Assembly: GCA_022385755.1 (NCBI GenBank)
Contig: MU278357.1
Coordinates: 124,001 to 188,000, forward strand
Source: Trametopsis cervina
Lineage: Eukaryota; Basidiomycota; Agaricomycetes; Polyporales; Irpicaceae
Length of the DNA stretch: 64,000 nucleotides
Reading direction: 5' to 3'
A model generated the notes under the pieces. That model ran no database searches and was not told the DNA's origin. It worked only from the letters and a program-made list of their open reading frames with translations. Below, piece after piece: positions 1 to 11,495 of this stretch. Numbering within the stretch: the first letter of the stretch is position 1; every line of letters begins with the position of its first letter. The position numbers and the translations under genes are program-made.

Positions 1-228
1 TACGGTACGAACAGTGCAGTGCTTGGCACCACAACCAGCTGACCGGGAAATCGCCCCATGCTACCGCATTTACGTACCGAACGGCAATCAGACCGAAAAC
101 AGGCGATAAAGACCACGCGCTTCCTATATGGATATAGCGATTGAGGGGCACAGGCCCGAAGACTTGAGATAGATCCAGACAGAGTGTGAACGTAATAGTA
201 CAATGTGGTATCCGACACGTTTATGCTG
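1..228. other. window edge, no gene seen
   Basis: I see no convincing coding sequence here. It lies just downstream of the minus-strand Ypi1 gene and probably holds its 3' untranslated region. Confidence 0.4.
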
Positions 229-861
229 TCAAGATGTGAGATATAAGTGAATAGCCCAATTGATCGCAGCAGCGGGCAACTCACAATCATTACGACCAAC
301 GGGCTTCTTTCCCTTTCGTTTAGGCAACCTTTCATATCGATTGACTTCATCTGCGGGGTCATGCAACTCGTGCACAACGGAAGAAGCTCCTCCCCCGCTC
401 CTCGTGTTCGAAGCCTCGCCTCGAGACTCCGGGTTCTCTCTGCCGTGCCGGTGGGTGTGTCGATGCGAGTGGCCGTGTGCGTGGTCAGAGTCGGAATCCG
501 AGTCCGAGTCTGAGGACGACTCCTCCGATGAAGACTCGTCGTATCGCTTCGGTTTATGGTAGATGCAGCAGACTGAGGGACAATGTCAGCAAGCCCTTGC
601 ATACACAGAAGACGATGAAAACATACTCTTGGAAGACTTCTTCCCCGCATGCTCGTTATCGACTACGTCTTCCCTCCAAACGACTCTCGGCCTGTTCCTT
701 TCTCTCGCCCTCGGCACACCGCGCAAACGAAGGGTTCCGACGTCGTCGTCTTCAGCGGATGATCCGTTTCCTTCCTCTCGAGGCTGGGAGTCGCGGATGG
801 TGATAGTGCGCGAGCCGTCTGAGGGGGCCACGGTGGAGGGTCGTTGAGCAACGTAGGACAT
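229..861 (-). CDS. YPI1: Type 1 protein phosphatase inhibitor Ypi1 (PPP1R11 family)
   Basis: Small, mostly disordered regulator that binds the catalytic subunit of protein phosphatase 1, in yeast mainly nuclear. The model has two exons, 627-861 and 229-572, joined by a 54-nt GTATGT..CAG intron, and gives 192 aa. The family signature spans the junction: LRLRGVP, then RVVWREDVVDNE (holding the RVxW-type PP1 docking sequence), then GKKSSK before the intron and ICCIYHKPKRYDESSSEE after it. Next come an acidic Ser/Asp run and a His-rich stretch (HAHGHSHRHTHRHG), then a tail with a basic KRKGKK patch. The signature and the in-frame join across the intron make the family call firm. The last 30 residues are less certain, because another 3' intron cannot be excluded. 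Confidence 0.9.
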
Positions 862-1326
862 CGTGTTAGTGTTGAATCGTGAGGAAGTGTGAAGGCGGAC
901 AGTGAGTTGAGGGAGATGGATGTTGTGGACAGAAGTGCAATGGCCGTAGATTCGAGAAAATGGCCAATCGCGTGGCCAGTGACGCCGATTCACTAAGCAA
1001 TAAGCGCGCAACTCCAGGATCCCAGTCCGATCAGGGCAGCTCCACTGCATTGTCTGGCAGCTGAAATCCCATGGGGTTATCATTCACGAATTCGAGCTGC
1101 AGACAGTGTGCGATGAAGATTGAAGTGCATGTATACAATGTTGATCTATAAATAATGCTAGTAATACATGGCGTAGCTGGTTTCGTATCGTATATCATGG
1201 CCACGGTCAACGCCGTTCTATTGCTACCTGAGCGCTCCAAAGAAAGGGACAGTGCTAGCCTGTCTCAGTGGGAAAGAAAAACCCATAACACGGGACTATT
1301 TTGGAGATCAAAACGAAGTCATAATC
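862..1326. other. intergenic, 5' region of YPI1
   Basis: 465 bp between the YPI1 start codon and the chitinase stop codon. I see no gene. It should contain the YPI1 promoter and the chitinase 3' UTR. Confidence 0.5.
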
Positions 1327-3118
1327 TTATAGTCGGAAGAAGCGAGAGTTGACTTTGGGTTTGGGATAGGCCGCGGGGGTGCCGGTCTGGTGAGCCTTCT
1401 CGTACCGAGTCTTGTCGGCCATCGCTACTGCATCGACTGTCTGATGAGGTGCAAAGATGGGACGCAAGCTGATCACCGGCTCCGTGTTCTGAGGCGGAGG
1501 GACAATCGACTTGTGCGCGACAGAAGTGGTGTGCGTCGCATGCGTCGCAGTCGGAGTAGCAGCAGGTTTGCTCGTAGCAGTATGAACTGAGACGCTGGAA
1601 CCGCTCCCACGGGGAGGTTCTCCGAGCTTAATTGCAGAAGAGACTATGGCGGTCTTGACTGCCTTGTCGAATCGGTTGTTGGCTACGAACCATGAGTGTC
1701 AGATGTGCTGATCATGATCGCGTACAGGCAACATACTGTAAGCGGTATCTGCATCCCACATCATTACACCACCGAACGAAGAATACTTGGCTTGAGCGTC
1801 GGCCGCATAGTTTGCGAGAGTACCCGAGTTCACGTAGCCCGTACCAGCGGCATCCGCGGACGCAGCAGCGCCAATGAAGACCTTAATGTTCTTATTGGCC
1901 GACTTTGTCTTAGCCCAGTTGTCCCTGTGTGTACATTAGAACCGGTGCACGTGCATAACCGCGCTCGTGCCAAACGTACCACGTTGCAAAGTTGTATTCC
2001 TGAAGGCGCAATTAATGAGCGTCTGTGGTTCACATGGCGGGCCGGCTGAACTTACATTAGGTGCGTCGAGACCGCAGTAGTTGTTGTCTATATAAAGCAC
2101 GCACGTCAACACCTGACTGCGCACGAAGAGACTGACACGTACAGAATTGTACAAAGACGGCATCGAACGGTGCACCATTAAGAGCATCGCCGATGTTTGC
2201 GTCAGGATAAGGGCACTGGGGTGCCGCCGTAATGTAGTAACTTGGGTCATAGGATGTTAGCCAAAGAATGCCTGCGAGATAAAGCCGTTACGAGGCCTCA
2301 CCTTTTACCGGTAGGCGCCGCGAGAGACCTGATCTTGTTCACGAAGGCGGCATAGTGCGCGGGTGAACCACTTTCGATGTCAAGGTCGATGCTGAATATC
2401 GTCGTGTTAGTCCCGGAAGAACTGGGTGGAGCGAATTCACGCGTACCCATCAAGGACGACGTTCCCGAAGGGACGCGTAGAACTGCTGCCTCCGAGGAAC
2501 AAATTCCAGACCTGCGTGGCGAACGTTTCTGCCTGGGAATCCGAAGAGAAACCGACTTGTCCGGTTGCACCACCCAAGCTCAGTGTGACGAGCTTGCCCT
2601 TGGACTGGCAGGTCTTGATGTCGCTGGACATTGCGGACTGGCAGTTCGCGAGGTTAGTGCCAGGGAACACCGAGTCGTCCCACTGGTTGCAGGTCTGCAG
2701 AGGCATAGTCAAGAAGGATTGTGGACATGTTACTTGTGGTACGTACATTCGCGAAGTCGATGACCGGTTCACCACCAGCACCTCTGAAAATGTAGAGGAA
2801 AGCCAGCGGAATAATGTCGATAGTATCATCTTGACAGTAGAACGACAGGCGCTGTTGGCTATTGGCGCTGTCCTGTCCCCAGTAACTGTTTGTGCCAGAC
2901 GAGATGAGTAGGGAGACAGATATCTCGTTGAGGGTGCGTACATTGCCAACTAAAGTGCGCAAAGGAAGTAAGCAAGAGAAGATAAACGCATTGATGAAGA
3001 CACATACGTTGTCCTTCCGAGTGGCGTCGAAGGCTGAAACGTGCGCAACAAAACCCAGAGTGAGTAGCAGGCACGCCAGAGAGCGTAAGCTTGCTATGGA
3101 AGCTGCCAAGGACGACAT
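1327..3118 (-). CDS. Secreted class III chitinase, glycoside hydrolase family 18
   Basis: Endo-acting chitinase that cleaves beta-1,4-GlcNAc polymers, probably for cell-wall remodelling or chitin feeding. I resolve ten exons: 3008-3118, 2942-2949, 2747-2885, 2447-2694, 2302-2391, 2143-2240, 2056-2087, 1980-1999, 1737-1924 and 1327-1682. They stay in frame throughout and give 429 aa. Residues about 1-29 form a signal peptide ([16 protein letters not shown]). The class III opening DNLAIYWGQDSA follows and is assembled across an 8-nt exon. Also present are [12 protein letters not shown], the catalytic DGIDLDIE (DxxDxDxE, the last Glu being the acid/base), [14 protein letters not shown], and the end of the barrel at [12 protein letters not shown]. 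The last ~100 residues are a Pro/Thr/Ser-rich tail with no carbohydrate-binding module that I can see. A TATAAG lies 89 nt upstream of the ATG. Confidence 0.93.
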
Positions 3119-4660
3119 GTTCGTTGAAGACCGGACCCGTGAAGACGAAAACCGAGGGGGAGGAATTCTGGACAGATCCTGAGGAAATCATCGCTTGGCA
3201 CGCGCCCTTATAACGAGCTCAGGGCGGGTGTCCGAAAGGTATATCCCGGTGAGTACAAGAATGCATATTGGCAATTGTACGCATCGAGCAGCGGTCACAT
3301 TGACGAACAGCTCTGACACCAAAATTCCCGCATGAGTGCTCGTAAGAGTCTAGTATGTGAACGACCGCGTACCAATCGAAGTTTTACCGGCTGGTGGCGC
3401 TGTCGACGTGGCACGAACAGATATGACCGTGTGTTTCATGCTTCGCGATACTTGTTGCAGTGTGCAGCATTAGATGGAGAAGTGCACGGTCAGGCGGAGA
3501 AACTGCCCGTCTCGCATCCGCTGCTGTAACATGAGAGAAAACAAGGTATCAGATGATAAGGCTGATGATTCAAGAAGAGCGCGATAAAAGTTAAGATGGT
3601 CTGTCCTCCGGACGCGTTTATCCGGGGATAACATGTACACATTGGGTAGTTGTACAATAATGCGGCAGTGAGTTGTTCCTGTATGAAGGGAGTGTCGATG
3701 GCAGGCATAGCAACCAGTTGCTTTGCTGTTACAAAAGTTGGCCGGGATTATCAGGACCGATTATCTAACAACATATCTGGAACTTGAGAGTTATACCTGC
3801 ATCAGCGGCGCCTATGGAAGACATCTGCTTGTAATCAGTGAACAGCTGCTGTCGCGATAAACTGTCCTATCAAAAGTAAATACATGGACATCGTGACCTT
3901 GTCGGGGTCTACCGCGACGTACTCACAAGGTGTCCACACGTGCGTCGCAGCACGCAAGAGTAACTCAACTCTTCCTGTCCCACGAAGAAAGCATAATAGC
4001 CTGCTGAGCTAACACCATGCGTCTACACTCGTCAGATGCCTGTTCCCAGCAGCGACCGATGCGCTTGTGACTAATCGCAACGACCTTTTTCGCTGCACAG
4101 TACAGCATGTATAGCTCGGATCGCTGTAAATACTTTCCCCTGACTCTTCGGTCAGAGAGGAACAAGATGAAGGACATGAATGTGTGCTCACATATCCTTG
4201 AGGCAGGCGAGACAGGTTATTGGCCATTGGGGATCCCGTCTATAAACTGACTCGCTGATTCAATAAAAACTACGGACTGTTGGGAATTATGGGACGTGGA
4301 TGCCATCGGTTGTCAGTGCATCTCAATTGAGATTCTGAAGTTCAAGTCGATTTTTCACACAAGCGGAACGCCCGTACCTGCAAGTACTCAAGATCATGCG
4401 CAGCTAGCTCGAGATCGGTCATATTGTCATCATCTGTTAGACTCACCTGCTCGGTCACCCTTCACACCAGATGCTTTGATTTGGCATGAGAATAAACAAC
4501 ATGACGCTGTGAATAATGAAAGATACGGAATGATATAGCCAACGTGATTGTAGCTGGGAGTTCTCAAGAACTGATAATGCTGTAACAGACTCTGATAGCC
4601 TTGAATATGAGCGTGAGTATACACAGCATCTCGGATGGCGGTAACTCACTAGCTACATGG
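3119..4660. other. gene-poor interval
   Basis: About 1.5 kb between the chitinase start and the Rai1 stop codon. Only short, unsupported reading frames are present, with no recognisable domain, repeat or RNA gene. It should hold the chitinase promoter and the Rai1 3' UTR. Confidence 0.45.
3207..3212 (-). promoter_or_regulatory. TATA-like element of the chitinase gene
   Basis: TATAAG on the minus strand, 89 nt upstream of the chitinase ATG. Spacing and context suit a core promoter; no transcript evidence is available. Confidence 0.4.
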
Positions 4661-6254
4661 TCACTCATCCTCTTTCTCAGGGCTCGTGAGGCTTTCGAAA
4701 TACCAACGAGGGAGAAACCCGACCCTATCCTCACCGGCCTTGACCTCATCGCGCCCTGCCGTGTCAAGCTGGGTCATTTTTACGCCTTCGCCAGGTGTGA
4801 ATTTCGCCCTCCATACTTGGGGCGTCTCGCCCTTCCGACGATTCGGGACGCGTTCTTGGAGGAAGTTCAAGAAGGTATCGCCCCATTGCATACAAATGTG
4901 AGGATCCCACGCGTGGGGCTTTCCACGTACGAGACGCGGCAGTTCCTTGGTCTTGAAGGCCTGTGTGGTCACAACACGACCTTGTGGGGTGCGAAAGCCA
5001 ACGATGATTTCCTATGTGATGTTCTGTCAGAGTTTGCTTGCTTTTGTGAGAGAAAGTGTCTCATGTACCGGGACGCCAAGCAGGAACGACTGGAAGTAGA
5101 ACTTGAGCAGTTTCCTATAACGGTCAGTCTGAGAATGCAACAAGTGCATATAATAGAGGACTTACTGTTCGAATTTGACTTCGTCATGGGGGCCGCGAAT
5201 CGACATCGAGGTCTTTAGTTCAACGTAGTCCTCAGGGGTATAGTTCCTTGCAGAAGCAGTGTCCTGCTTCGCTGTAAGTCGGTGAATGCGTTAACACATT
5301 TCGTTTCACAATTTCTACGTACCTTTCACACAATCGACTTCTCCGCCAATCAGCAGGCGGTGAGACGCAAGTTTAGTTTTCACCACGCTACACCACTGCA
5401 CGTTGGTGTTGACATCGCCACTCCATCCCGGAGGGTGTCCAGGCAGCGTCTCGGGCTTGCGTGGATGGGAGGACGTACAGAATGATTCAAACGAGTATCC
5501 GTAGTACGACTGTTGGCGGTGATGTGGTGTCATGTCCTCTCTACCAAGCAACTCATCAGTGTCTTAGCCATCCAGCAATTGCAGATGGACTCTGACTTCT
5601 CCGCAAGCCGTTTATCTGACAAGTGCTCTTCTAAATATAGTGTGTCATTGATGTGCATCACATTGAGCTCCCACCCGTCCCTGGTCTCGTACGGGGCCGT
5701 CAGGATTCTTGCCAAAAGATGCATTGTTAGCGCGGATATATGCATTGCCACCTTAGTGCTCACTTTGTCATGACTCCTCGCCAGCTGACACACTTGATCT
5801 GCCGCAACCACTGCGCACTAACTTTGCCCTCCGCCACAACCCCTTGAGCCGTAGGTTGATCCGTAGATGAATCAAGGCTCTCCGCGTACTTGGCGACTGC
5901 TCGCAGAAGGCCGTCTATCCTCCCCTTCTCTTCTGGCCGTTTGACCCAACGAGAGTACCCATAGCGTAGATCAGCGTTTGCAGGTGGATTGACAAAGTAT
6001 TTCATAGCCGAGTCGTCAAACAGCAAAGTCCGGTTAGGGTCGTATGAGAAGGACAGTAGACGGCTGGGATACTGAATGGCTACAGGCTTGACTGTTCCAC
6101 TAGTGGGCGGATATTTTAGGTCATGCGTCTCAACTTTGGTCGTAGCAGTTGATACGACGTTCCCAACCTCATTGACGCGTCGTTTGGTAGCCCTTGCGGT
6201 GACATCCTGTTCTTCGACGTCTACTTCGGAAATGGGACGCTTGCTCGGAGACAT
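4661..6254 (-). CDS. RAI1: Rai1/DXO family decapping nuclease
   Basis: Family members remove incomplete or non-canonical 5' caps (pyrophosphohydrolase or deNADding activity), and in fungi Rai1 stabilises the nuclear exonuclease Rat1. The gene has several exons. A long first exon carries a basic, low-complexity N-terminus and then RYGYSRWVKRPEEKGRIDGLL. Spliced parts read WRGVMTK-ILTAPYETRDGWELNV, then YYGYSFESFC, VNTNVQWCSVVKTKL and the catalytic GEVDC motif. A later exon has the second active-site motif VELKTS, then KLLKFYFQSFLLGVP and EIIVGFRTPQGRV. The protein ends PRWYFESL plus an acidic tail. GEVD and ELK supply the metal-binding acidic residues and the lysine. Order and spacing match the family, so the call is firm; exact borders of the middle exons are less so. 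Confidence 0.88.
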
Positions 6255-6763
6255 AGTGAGTTGTGGGAGCAGCGCTCGCGTAGCCCTAAGTATCCTCGTA
6301 GAGCATGGAAGGGCCCTGGTAAGGATACGAAAGAGGTTCAGTTTGTTGCACGGCTGTGAAAGGGATAGCTGGGATGTGGGATGGAGCTAGCCGAGCCTTC
6401 TAAATTGATGCGCCCTTCTCCTGCCCTAAACAGCTAGGGCGCGGGCTCAAGCACTTTTCCGATCCTTTCAGTTTCTACTTGTCGTGCTCTTCTACAAACA
6501 TCATCTTCAAATGAGAAGGACTCTGTTGTATATTTGCGCTTTTTTGCGGTGATGGATATGCTAGTGACTATGTCTCAACTCCAGCAGAAGTGTTTGCCAG
6601 CTCCGGCTAATGCGGCCATTGTGGCCATTGTGGCCTTTGGCCTTTTGGCCACAACTAAGTCCGGACTACGGTCTACTAACATCATGAGGCCAGCCGCAGT
6701 AGATAAAGCACCACAGTCCTCCTTCAACCCCTTCCACCCGCGTTCCCGAGGCTGAAATTGACC
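6255..6763. other. intergenic between divergent genes
   Basis: About 0.5 kb between the RAI1 start (minus) and a small plus-strand gene, so it probably holds both promoters. A plus-strand frame at 6534-6755 has no recognisable content. The only structure I see is a GGCC-rich short repeat at 6614-6650. Confidence 0.4.
6614..6650. repeat. short GGCC-spaced direct repeat
   Basis: Five GGCC tetramers spaced by AT-rich pentamers or similar (GGCCATTGT repeated, then GGCCTTT, GGCCTTTT, GGCC). The pattern is a simple imperfect microsatellite within the divergent promoter region. Confidence 0.5.
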
Positions 6764-7411
6764 ATGAAGTTTTGTGAGTGACCGTTACTCCGCCACGATA
6801 CGCGCCATTGATATATTGTAGCACCTAGAAAGAATGACTTTCCCGCATGGCAGACTCCTGAAAAGATCTATCAATGCAGCCGCTTTCTATGCATGTATCC
6901 AAACCGGCCTCAAGTGGCAGAAGGTCAATATGCGTGCGGTGCCTTCTACGGAGGTACACGATGCACAGGTACATACTACGTCAACCGGGATGAAGCAGAA
7001 CAATGCGATAAAGCGTGCCGTCTGGATCTCAAGGTCGCAGAAGTTGCTAAAGAGCGAGAGGAAGAGAGGAGGCTCGCTCGAGAAGCGCGTCGGCGGAAGG
7101 ACGAAGAGATCATCAAGACGTACAAGGAAGAACGAGCTAGATACGAACGAGTATTCAGTGGCGACAGACACTACAATTTCGCTATCGCCAGTCATAAGGT
7201 TCAAGCTGCGGCTGGTCGATCGTATGAACAGGCAGAACGCAGCCTTCAGATACAGCTGGCTTGGATGCGCAGTAGAGTCGCACAGCTAGATAGGCTAATT
7301 AGGGAGCTCGAGGAGGCTAATCGAGAGCCTACAGAACTCTCTGCCTGCGGAGGTGAGCCTTTAGAAGATGAATCACTAAAAGTTGTGGGGCTTCTTATCA
7401 GGATTTCATAG
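6764..7411 (+). CDS. Small Cys-rich coiled-coil protein, unrecognised
   Basis: I do not recognise this family. The best model is a 10-nt first exon (6764-6773, ATGAAGTTTT), a 48-nt GTGAGT..TAG intron and a second exon 6822-7411, giving 199 aa with an in-frame join. The frame has no ATG between 6812 and 6893, which is why I prefer the spliced start; beginning at the ATG at 6893 would give 172 aa. Residues about 20-65 hold six cysteines (YQCSRFLC, QYACG, TRCTG, EQCDKAC), which could form a small zinc-binding or disulfide fold. Residues about 70-185 are charged and helical (KEREEERRLAREARRRKDEE), a probable coiled coil. It lies directly upstream of, and in the same direction as, two AIG1-like GTPases but carries no P-loop itself. 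Confidence 0.45.
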
Positions 7412-7820
7412 TCCAGATAATTCGTAATGTGATCTAATTTGCTTCGCGCGAAGTTAGTCGGGGGTATACTGTTATGTGAGTTCCTTCTTTGTTCCGCAGC
7501 ATAAGACCACTGAGTTGGCTACACTTAGAGGGTACAGTTGGGCATGAGATATTTAGTAAATGCGGGTACAAACTCGCATGTATGTACAATACATTTCTAC
7601 TTCATACTTCGCGCAGTTCAATTTTCCAGAACGTGCACTTTGTTCACCTCGGTGCCACTCCACGATGCTCAGACACATGAACGCCGCCCATATATCCTCT
7701 TGATACCTAAGTCAACCACATAACTTGTTTAAGCTGCTTGATAAAGCCTCAGCGTGTTATTAAACTCACTGTAACTGTAGGCCTCTCCGATAGCCCGTGT
7801 AGCCTTGCCTACTAGCGAAG
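7412..7820. other. intergenic, upstream of GTPase A
   Basis: About 0.4 kb without a supportable gene. It should contain the 3' UTR of the coiled-coil gene and the promoter of the first GTPase gene. Confidence 0.45.
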
Positions 7821-9051
7821 ATGAAGCGAATGATTGTTCTGTGAGTGGTTTAACATGTTACAGACATTGACGTCCGCTGTTGTTCACATGCTAGTCAACG
7901 CTCAGGGTCATTGGCGGCACAGGGGTAGGCAAGTCTTCCGTGAGATATTCGTTTATGTCGTTGCAAGCCGCGAACTGACGACTTGTATAGTTCATCAATG
8001 CAGTCAGCGGCTCCCGGCTCGCGGTGAGCTCAAGCTTGGGCTCATGCACAACAGCCGTTGCAGAGTCGACGTTCGCGCTATCCAATCGCACCGTGACACT
8101 CCTCGATACTCCCGGATTCGACGATACGACCAGGTCGGACATTGACATCTTGCAAACAATCGCCTCTCATCTATGTAGCATGTAAGTGGGACCCACAAAC
8201 ATCGCATTTCTCTCGCGAGGATCATTGATTCATCTTTCTGCAGATACGAGAGAGGCGATAGAGTCCACGGCGTTATATACATGCACCGAATTTCGGACTT
8301 TCGCATCACCGGCGGGTCTCGCAAGACTCTCAGAATGATCCAACACATCTGCGGAGACGAGATGTTTCCAAATATCCTTCTAGTCACTAGCATGTGGGAC
8401 ACAGTGGACCAAGCCCGTGGACTCGCCCGGGAGGCTGAGCTGAGGACTGACAGTGACTGCTTCCAGCCGCTATTGAGCGGTGGCGCCCGAATGGCTCGCT
8501 ACGAAAACATTCCGGCGTCGGGCAAAGAAGTGGTTCGGCTTTTGTTCAACAATCAGCCACTCCCTCTGCTTATTCAACGGGAGCTGGTCGACGAGGGCAA
8601 AGTATTAGTCGAAACAAGAGCGGGTCGTTCCATCGTTGTTGAACAGGATCAGCTGCTTAGCAGGGAAGCTGCAGAGTTGGCAGAGGTTCGACAGGCCTTG
8701 TCAGAAGCTGTTTTGGAAGGGGACGCGAGGGCAAAGGTGGAATTACAAGAAGAAAAGCGTGAGCTCTTGAGGAGCATGGCGCAAATGGAGGGGGAGCGCG
8801 CACGACTGAGGGAACAGACTATCAGACAAACGGTCGCGGTGCGTCGAGACTTGTCAGCCGCAGTTCGTCAGGGGCTCGAAGAAGACCAGCAGATGGCGCA
8901 ACTCGTCGGCATTGTGAACCAGCAGCGCGAAGAAGCAGCGAGGGAGCAGGTGGCTTTGGAAAACCGTATTGCGGAGCTTCATCGAGGGCGTGGTCTCGCA
9001 TGCTTTGGCCGCATAGTCCAACAGTTTCTAGATCTGGTTACGTCTTTATAA
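7821..9051 (+). CDS. AIG1-like GTPase A, with C-terminal coiled coil
   Basis: P-loop GTPase of the AIG1/Toc-like (TRAFAC septin-related) group. Four exons, 7821-7840, 7906-7939, 7991-8181 and 8244-9051, join in frame to give 350 aa. The first exon is only 20 nt. The 34-nt second exon encodes the Walker A motif GGTGVGKSS. Exon 3 carries FINAVSGS, a threonine-containing switch region and the G3 motif DTPGFDDT. Exon 4 opens with YMHRISDFR, then LLVTSMW at the usual G4 position, where no canonical T/NKxD is visible, then IQRELVDEGK. Residues about 195-325 are a charged coiled coil. The end, ACFGRIVQQFLDLVTSL, is amphipathic or hydrophobic and could touch a membrane. Closely related to the genes at 9547, 19194 and 21147. 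Confidence 0.88.
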
Positions 9052-9546
9052 ACGGATACGTTGAAACTGCCTCGTGATATTCATAGATGTCCAGTTCATA
9101 ATATTCAATCAGTTTGATATGTACAAGCGAGTGCTTCGTATCGCTCAATTCGGAAAGGGTGGGGTGTCGTCGCAGCATTACGCTGGCGAGTACCGTAGGT
9201 ATCAGAAAGAGCTTACATTGGCAAGGTTCCATGATACGCGCATAGCAAGGAGGAAAGCTTGATACCATGATTCTCCTCCTTATGCATCTAATGGTATGCT
9301 CTTGTCCTTGTGCAGACAGTCATGCGGCCACCGGTGGGGTTCATGAACCAGACGATTGATTAACTTCTTGCTGCTGCGGGGGCGGCTTCGTTCGACACGC
9401 GTTCAAGTTACAGTGTATGCTGCGCAGTCCGACGGGTACTTAAATGGCCGTGAGGGGTTGCCATAGCCTTCAACCCTCCTAGCCTTATGCAGGTCACCGC
9501 GCAGCCATCCAGCGAGCTCGGACTTGACTCCACAAACGCCGTCAGA
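9052..9546. other. intergenic between GTPases A and B
   Basis: About 0.5 kb with no gene. A stretch around 9408-9546 is open on the minus strand, but its amino-acid content looks like a shadow and I do not call it. Confidence 0.45.
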
Positions 9547-10760
9547 ATGCCGGCAGATGAGCCTTTGGGCTTAGACGTGTTTATCGCGTGAGTTGAATAT
9601 TTGCTTGGTTCGCTCAGGCGTATACTCAACTGTTGTCTTCCCAGCGTTATGGGGGCAACCGGGTCTGGGAAGTCGTCGGTAGGTGCTTCCTGTGTGATAC
9701 AAATGAACGGCTTCACTGACCGGACAGGAAGTTCATCAACTTGATGAGCGGCTCATCCCTCTCCGTCGGCGAAGGGTTGAGATCCTGCACCAGTCGTATA
9801 GAGTTGGGAAAGACGTTTGAGCTAGACGGCTCTCGGGTGACCCTTGTAGACACCCCGGGGTTTGACGACACGACGGTGTCTGACACGGAGATCCTAAAAA
9901 TGATCTCGGCCTATTTGTCCTCCTCGTAAGCGAAGCTGCAGCATATCCAAAGGCGAATTGTATACTGACAAAAACATAGCTATCAAGGCGGCATCAAGCT
10001 GAGCGGGGTGATCTACATGCATCGCATCTCTGATATACGCATTGGAGGTATCTCGCGCAGGAATTTTGGGATGTTTCGCAAGCTCTGCGGTGACGACAGT
10101 CTCAAAAACGTCGTCATCGTCACGAATATGTGGGGCGAAGTCTCGAGGGAGAAGGGAGTTGCCCGTGAAGAAGAGCTGAAGACGGATGAGTTACTATTCA
10201 AGCCTGTCTTGGCGAAGGGCGCGACAATGCTGCGGAATTACAACACCGTACAGTCGGCAAGGCTTATTCTGCGCCAACTGCTAGGCAATCGTCCCCAAGC
10301 TCTTCAGCTGCAGAGGGAGCTGGTGGATGAGGGCAGAGACATCACCCAGACAGAGGCTGGGGTCGAACTGGACCGCGAGATGGTGGCTTTAATGGCTGAA
10401 CATAAGAAACAGATAGCTGAAATACGTGCAGAGATGGACGCGGCCATCAGTCGAAAGGATCTCGAGACAAAGGCAGAACTTGACGAGGTGCGACACGAGC
10501 TCGAGGGGAAGATACAGCAACTTGCACTTGACCGCGAACGGGTATCCAGAGAATATGCGGTGGAAAAGGAAAAGGCCGATGAGAAGATGCGCGACCTTCA
10601 TGCAGAGCTCGAGGTCGAAAGACAACAGCGACAGGATCGTTGGGATGAGATGGAAAGGCTCATGGCGGGGCTGGAGGCGACGAATGCGCATCGAGAGGAG
10701 ATGCAGCGCAGGATAGATGAATTGGAGCACAGGAACTCTGGCCCCTGCACGGTACAATAA
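9547..10760 (+). CDS. AIG1-like GTPase B, coiled coil and CaaX-like end
   Basis: Same family and architecture as GTPase A. Exons 9547-9587, 9645-9678, 9732-9925 and 9980-10760 join in frame to give 349 aa. Exon 2 is again exactly 34 nt and holds the P-loop GATGSGKSS. Exon 3 starts FINLMSGS and contains DTPGFDDT. Exon 4 starts YQGGIKLSGVIYMHRISD and has VIVTNMW at the G4 position, then LQRELVDEGR. Residues about 210-340 are a long coiled coil. The protein ends CTVQ, a plausible CaaX prenylation box with Gln last, which would favour farnesylation. It lies 495 bp downstream of GTPase A in the same direction, so a tandem duplication is likely. I infer membrane anchoring; the ligand and pathway are unknown. 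Confidence 0.9.
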
Positions 10761-11495
10761 GCCAGATTTTCAATTGATTGACTTCAAGTAGACCAGGCAG
10801 AAGAGTCTAGTCGCTTTAGAGAATAAGACAGATGATGCCTGTATCGTGCCTGCAAAAGAATATGTCGTTTCATGGATATATGCTGTATAGTTTGTCTCAC
10901 TTTCCATGAAGTACTAGTCCGACGAGTGTACACGACGCAATCCTAAGAGTTTGTTGAACCGTAGTTTTGGCCGTATTGCGCACTCATACGTGACGTGCGC
11001 CGCAAAGGCGGCGTTGTTGCCCACCCATACCAAGCTGTGACGTTGGCTAGCTCTGGATATGAAGCTAGGGCAAAAGTAGACTTTATAAGCTGTACATAGT
11101 CGAGACAGTAATGCGGATATACACACCAAGACGTCACCCAGCAGAAAAACATGCATTATGCATGCAACCCTCAGAATAGACGTCGCCTCCCGGGAACAGT
11201 GCAGATCATACAAACACCGCGGCGGTGGCAGCCCACCTTCACCGCGACCAACATGACCCTGGTCCTCTGCACTTTTCTCACAATCTTCCTGATCTCTCCT
11301 CAGGAAAAAAGCAGCGTCCTCTCTTCCAACTGGGGGTCTCGTGCGGTTCGCAGCATTACGGAGGGCAAGAGCTTCATGGCGATCTAATTTTGTCGAGATG
11401 AGAGCGAAGATGGAAAGTCCCGGAGCGCTCAAGCTTGTTCAGTGCTCTAACGCACAAGTACGCTCACGCATCCTTACACTCTTTCTTCCATCTCC
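10761..11495. other. intergenic
   Basis: About 0.7 kb between GTPase B and the next plus-strand gene. A minus-strand frame at 10914-11432 has no recognisable motif and is not called. The 5' part of the 744-aa gene's transcript may lie here. Confidence 0.4.

Noticed and set aside
10914..11432. 172-codon minus-strand frame
   Set aside because: No recognisable motif, no splice continuity, and it overlaps the upstream region of a well-supported plus-strand gene.
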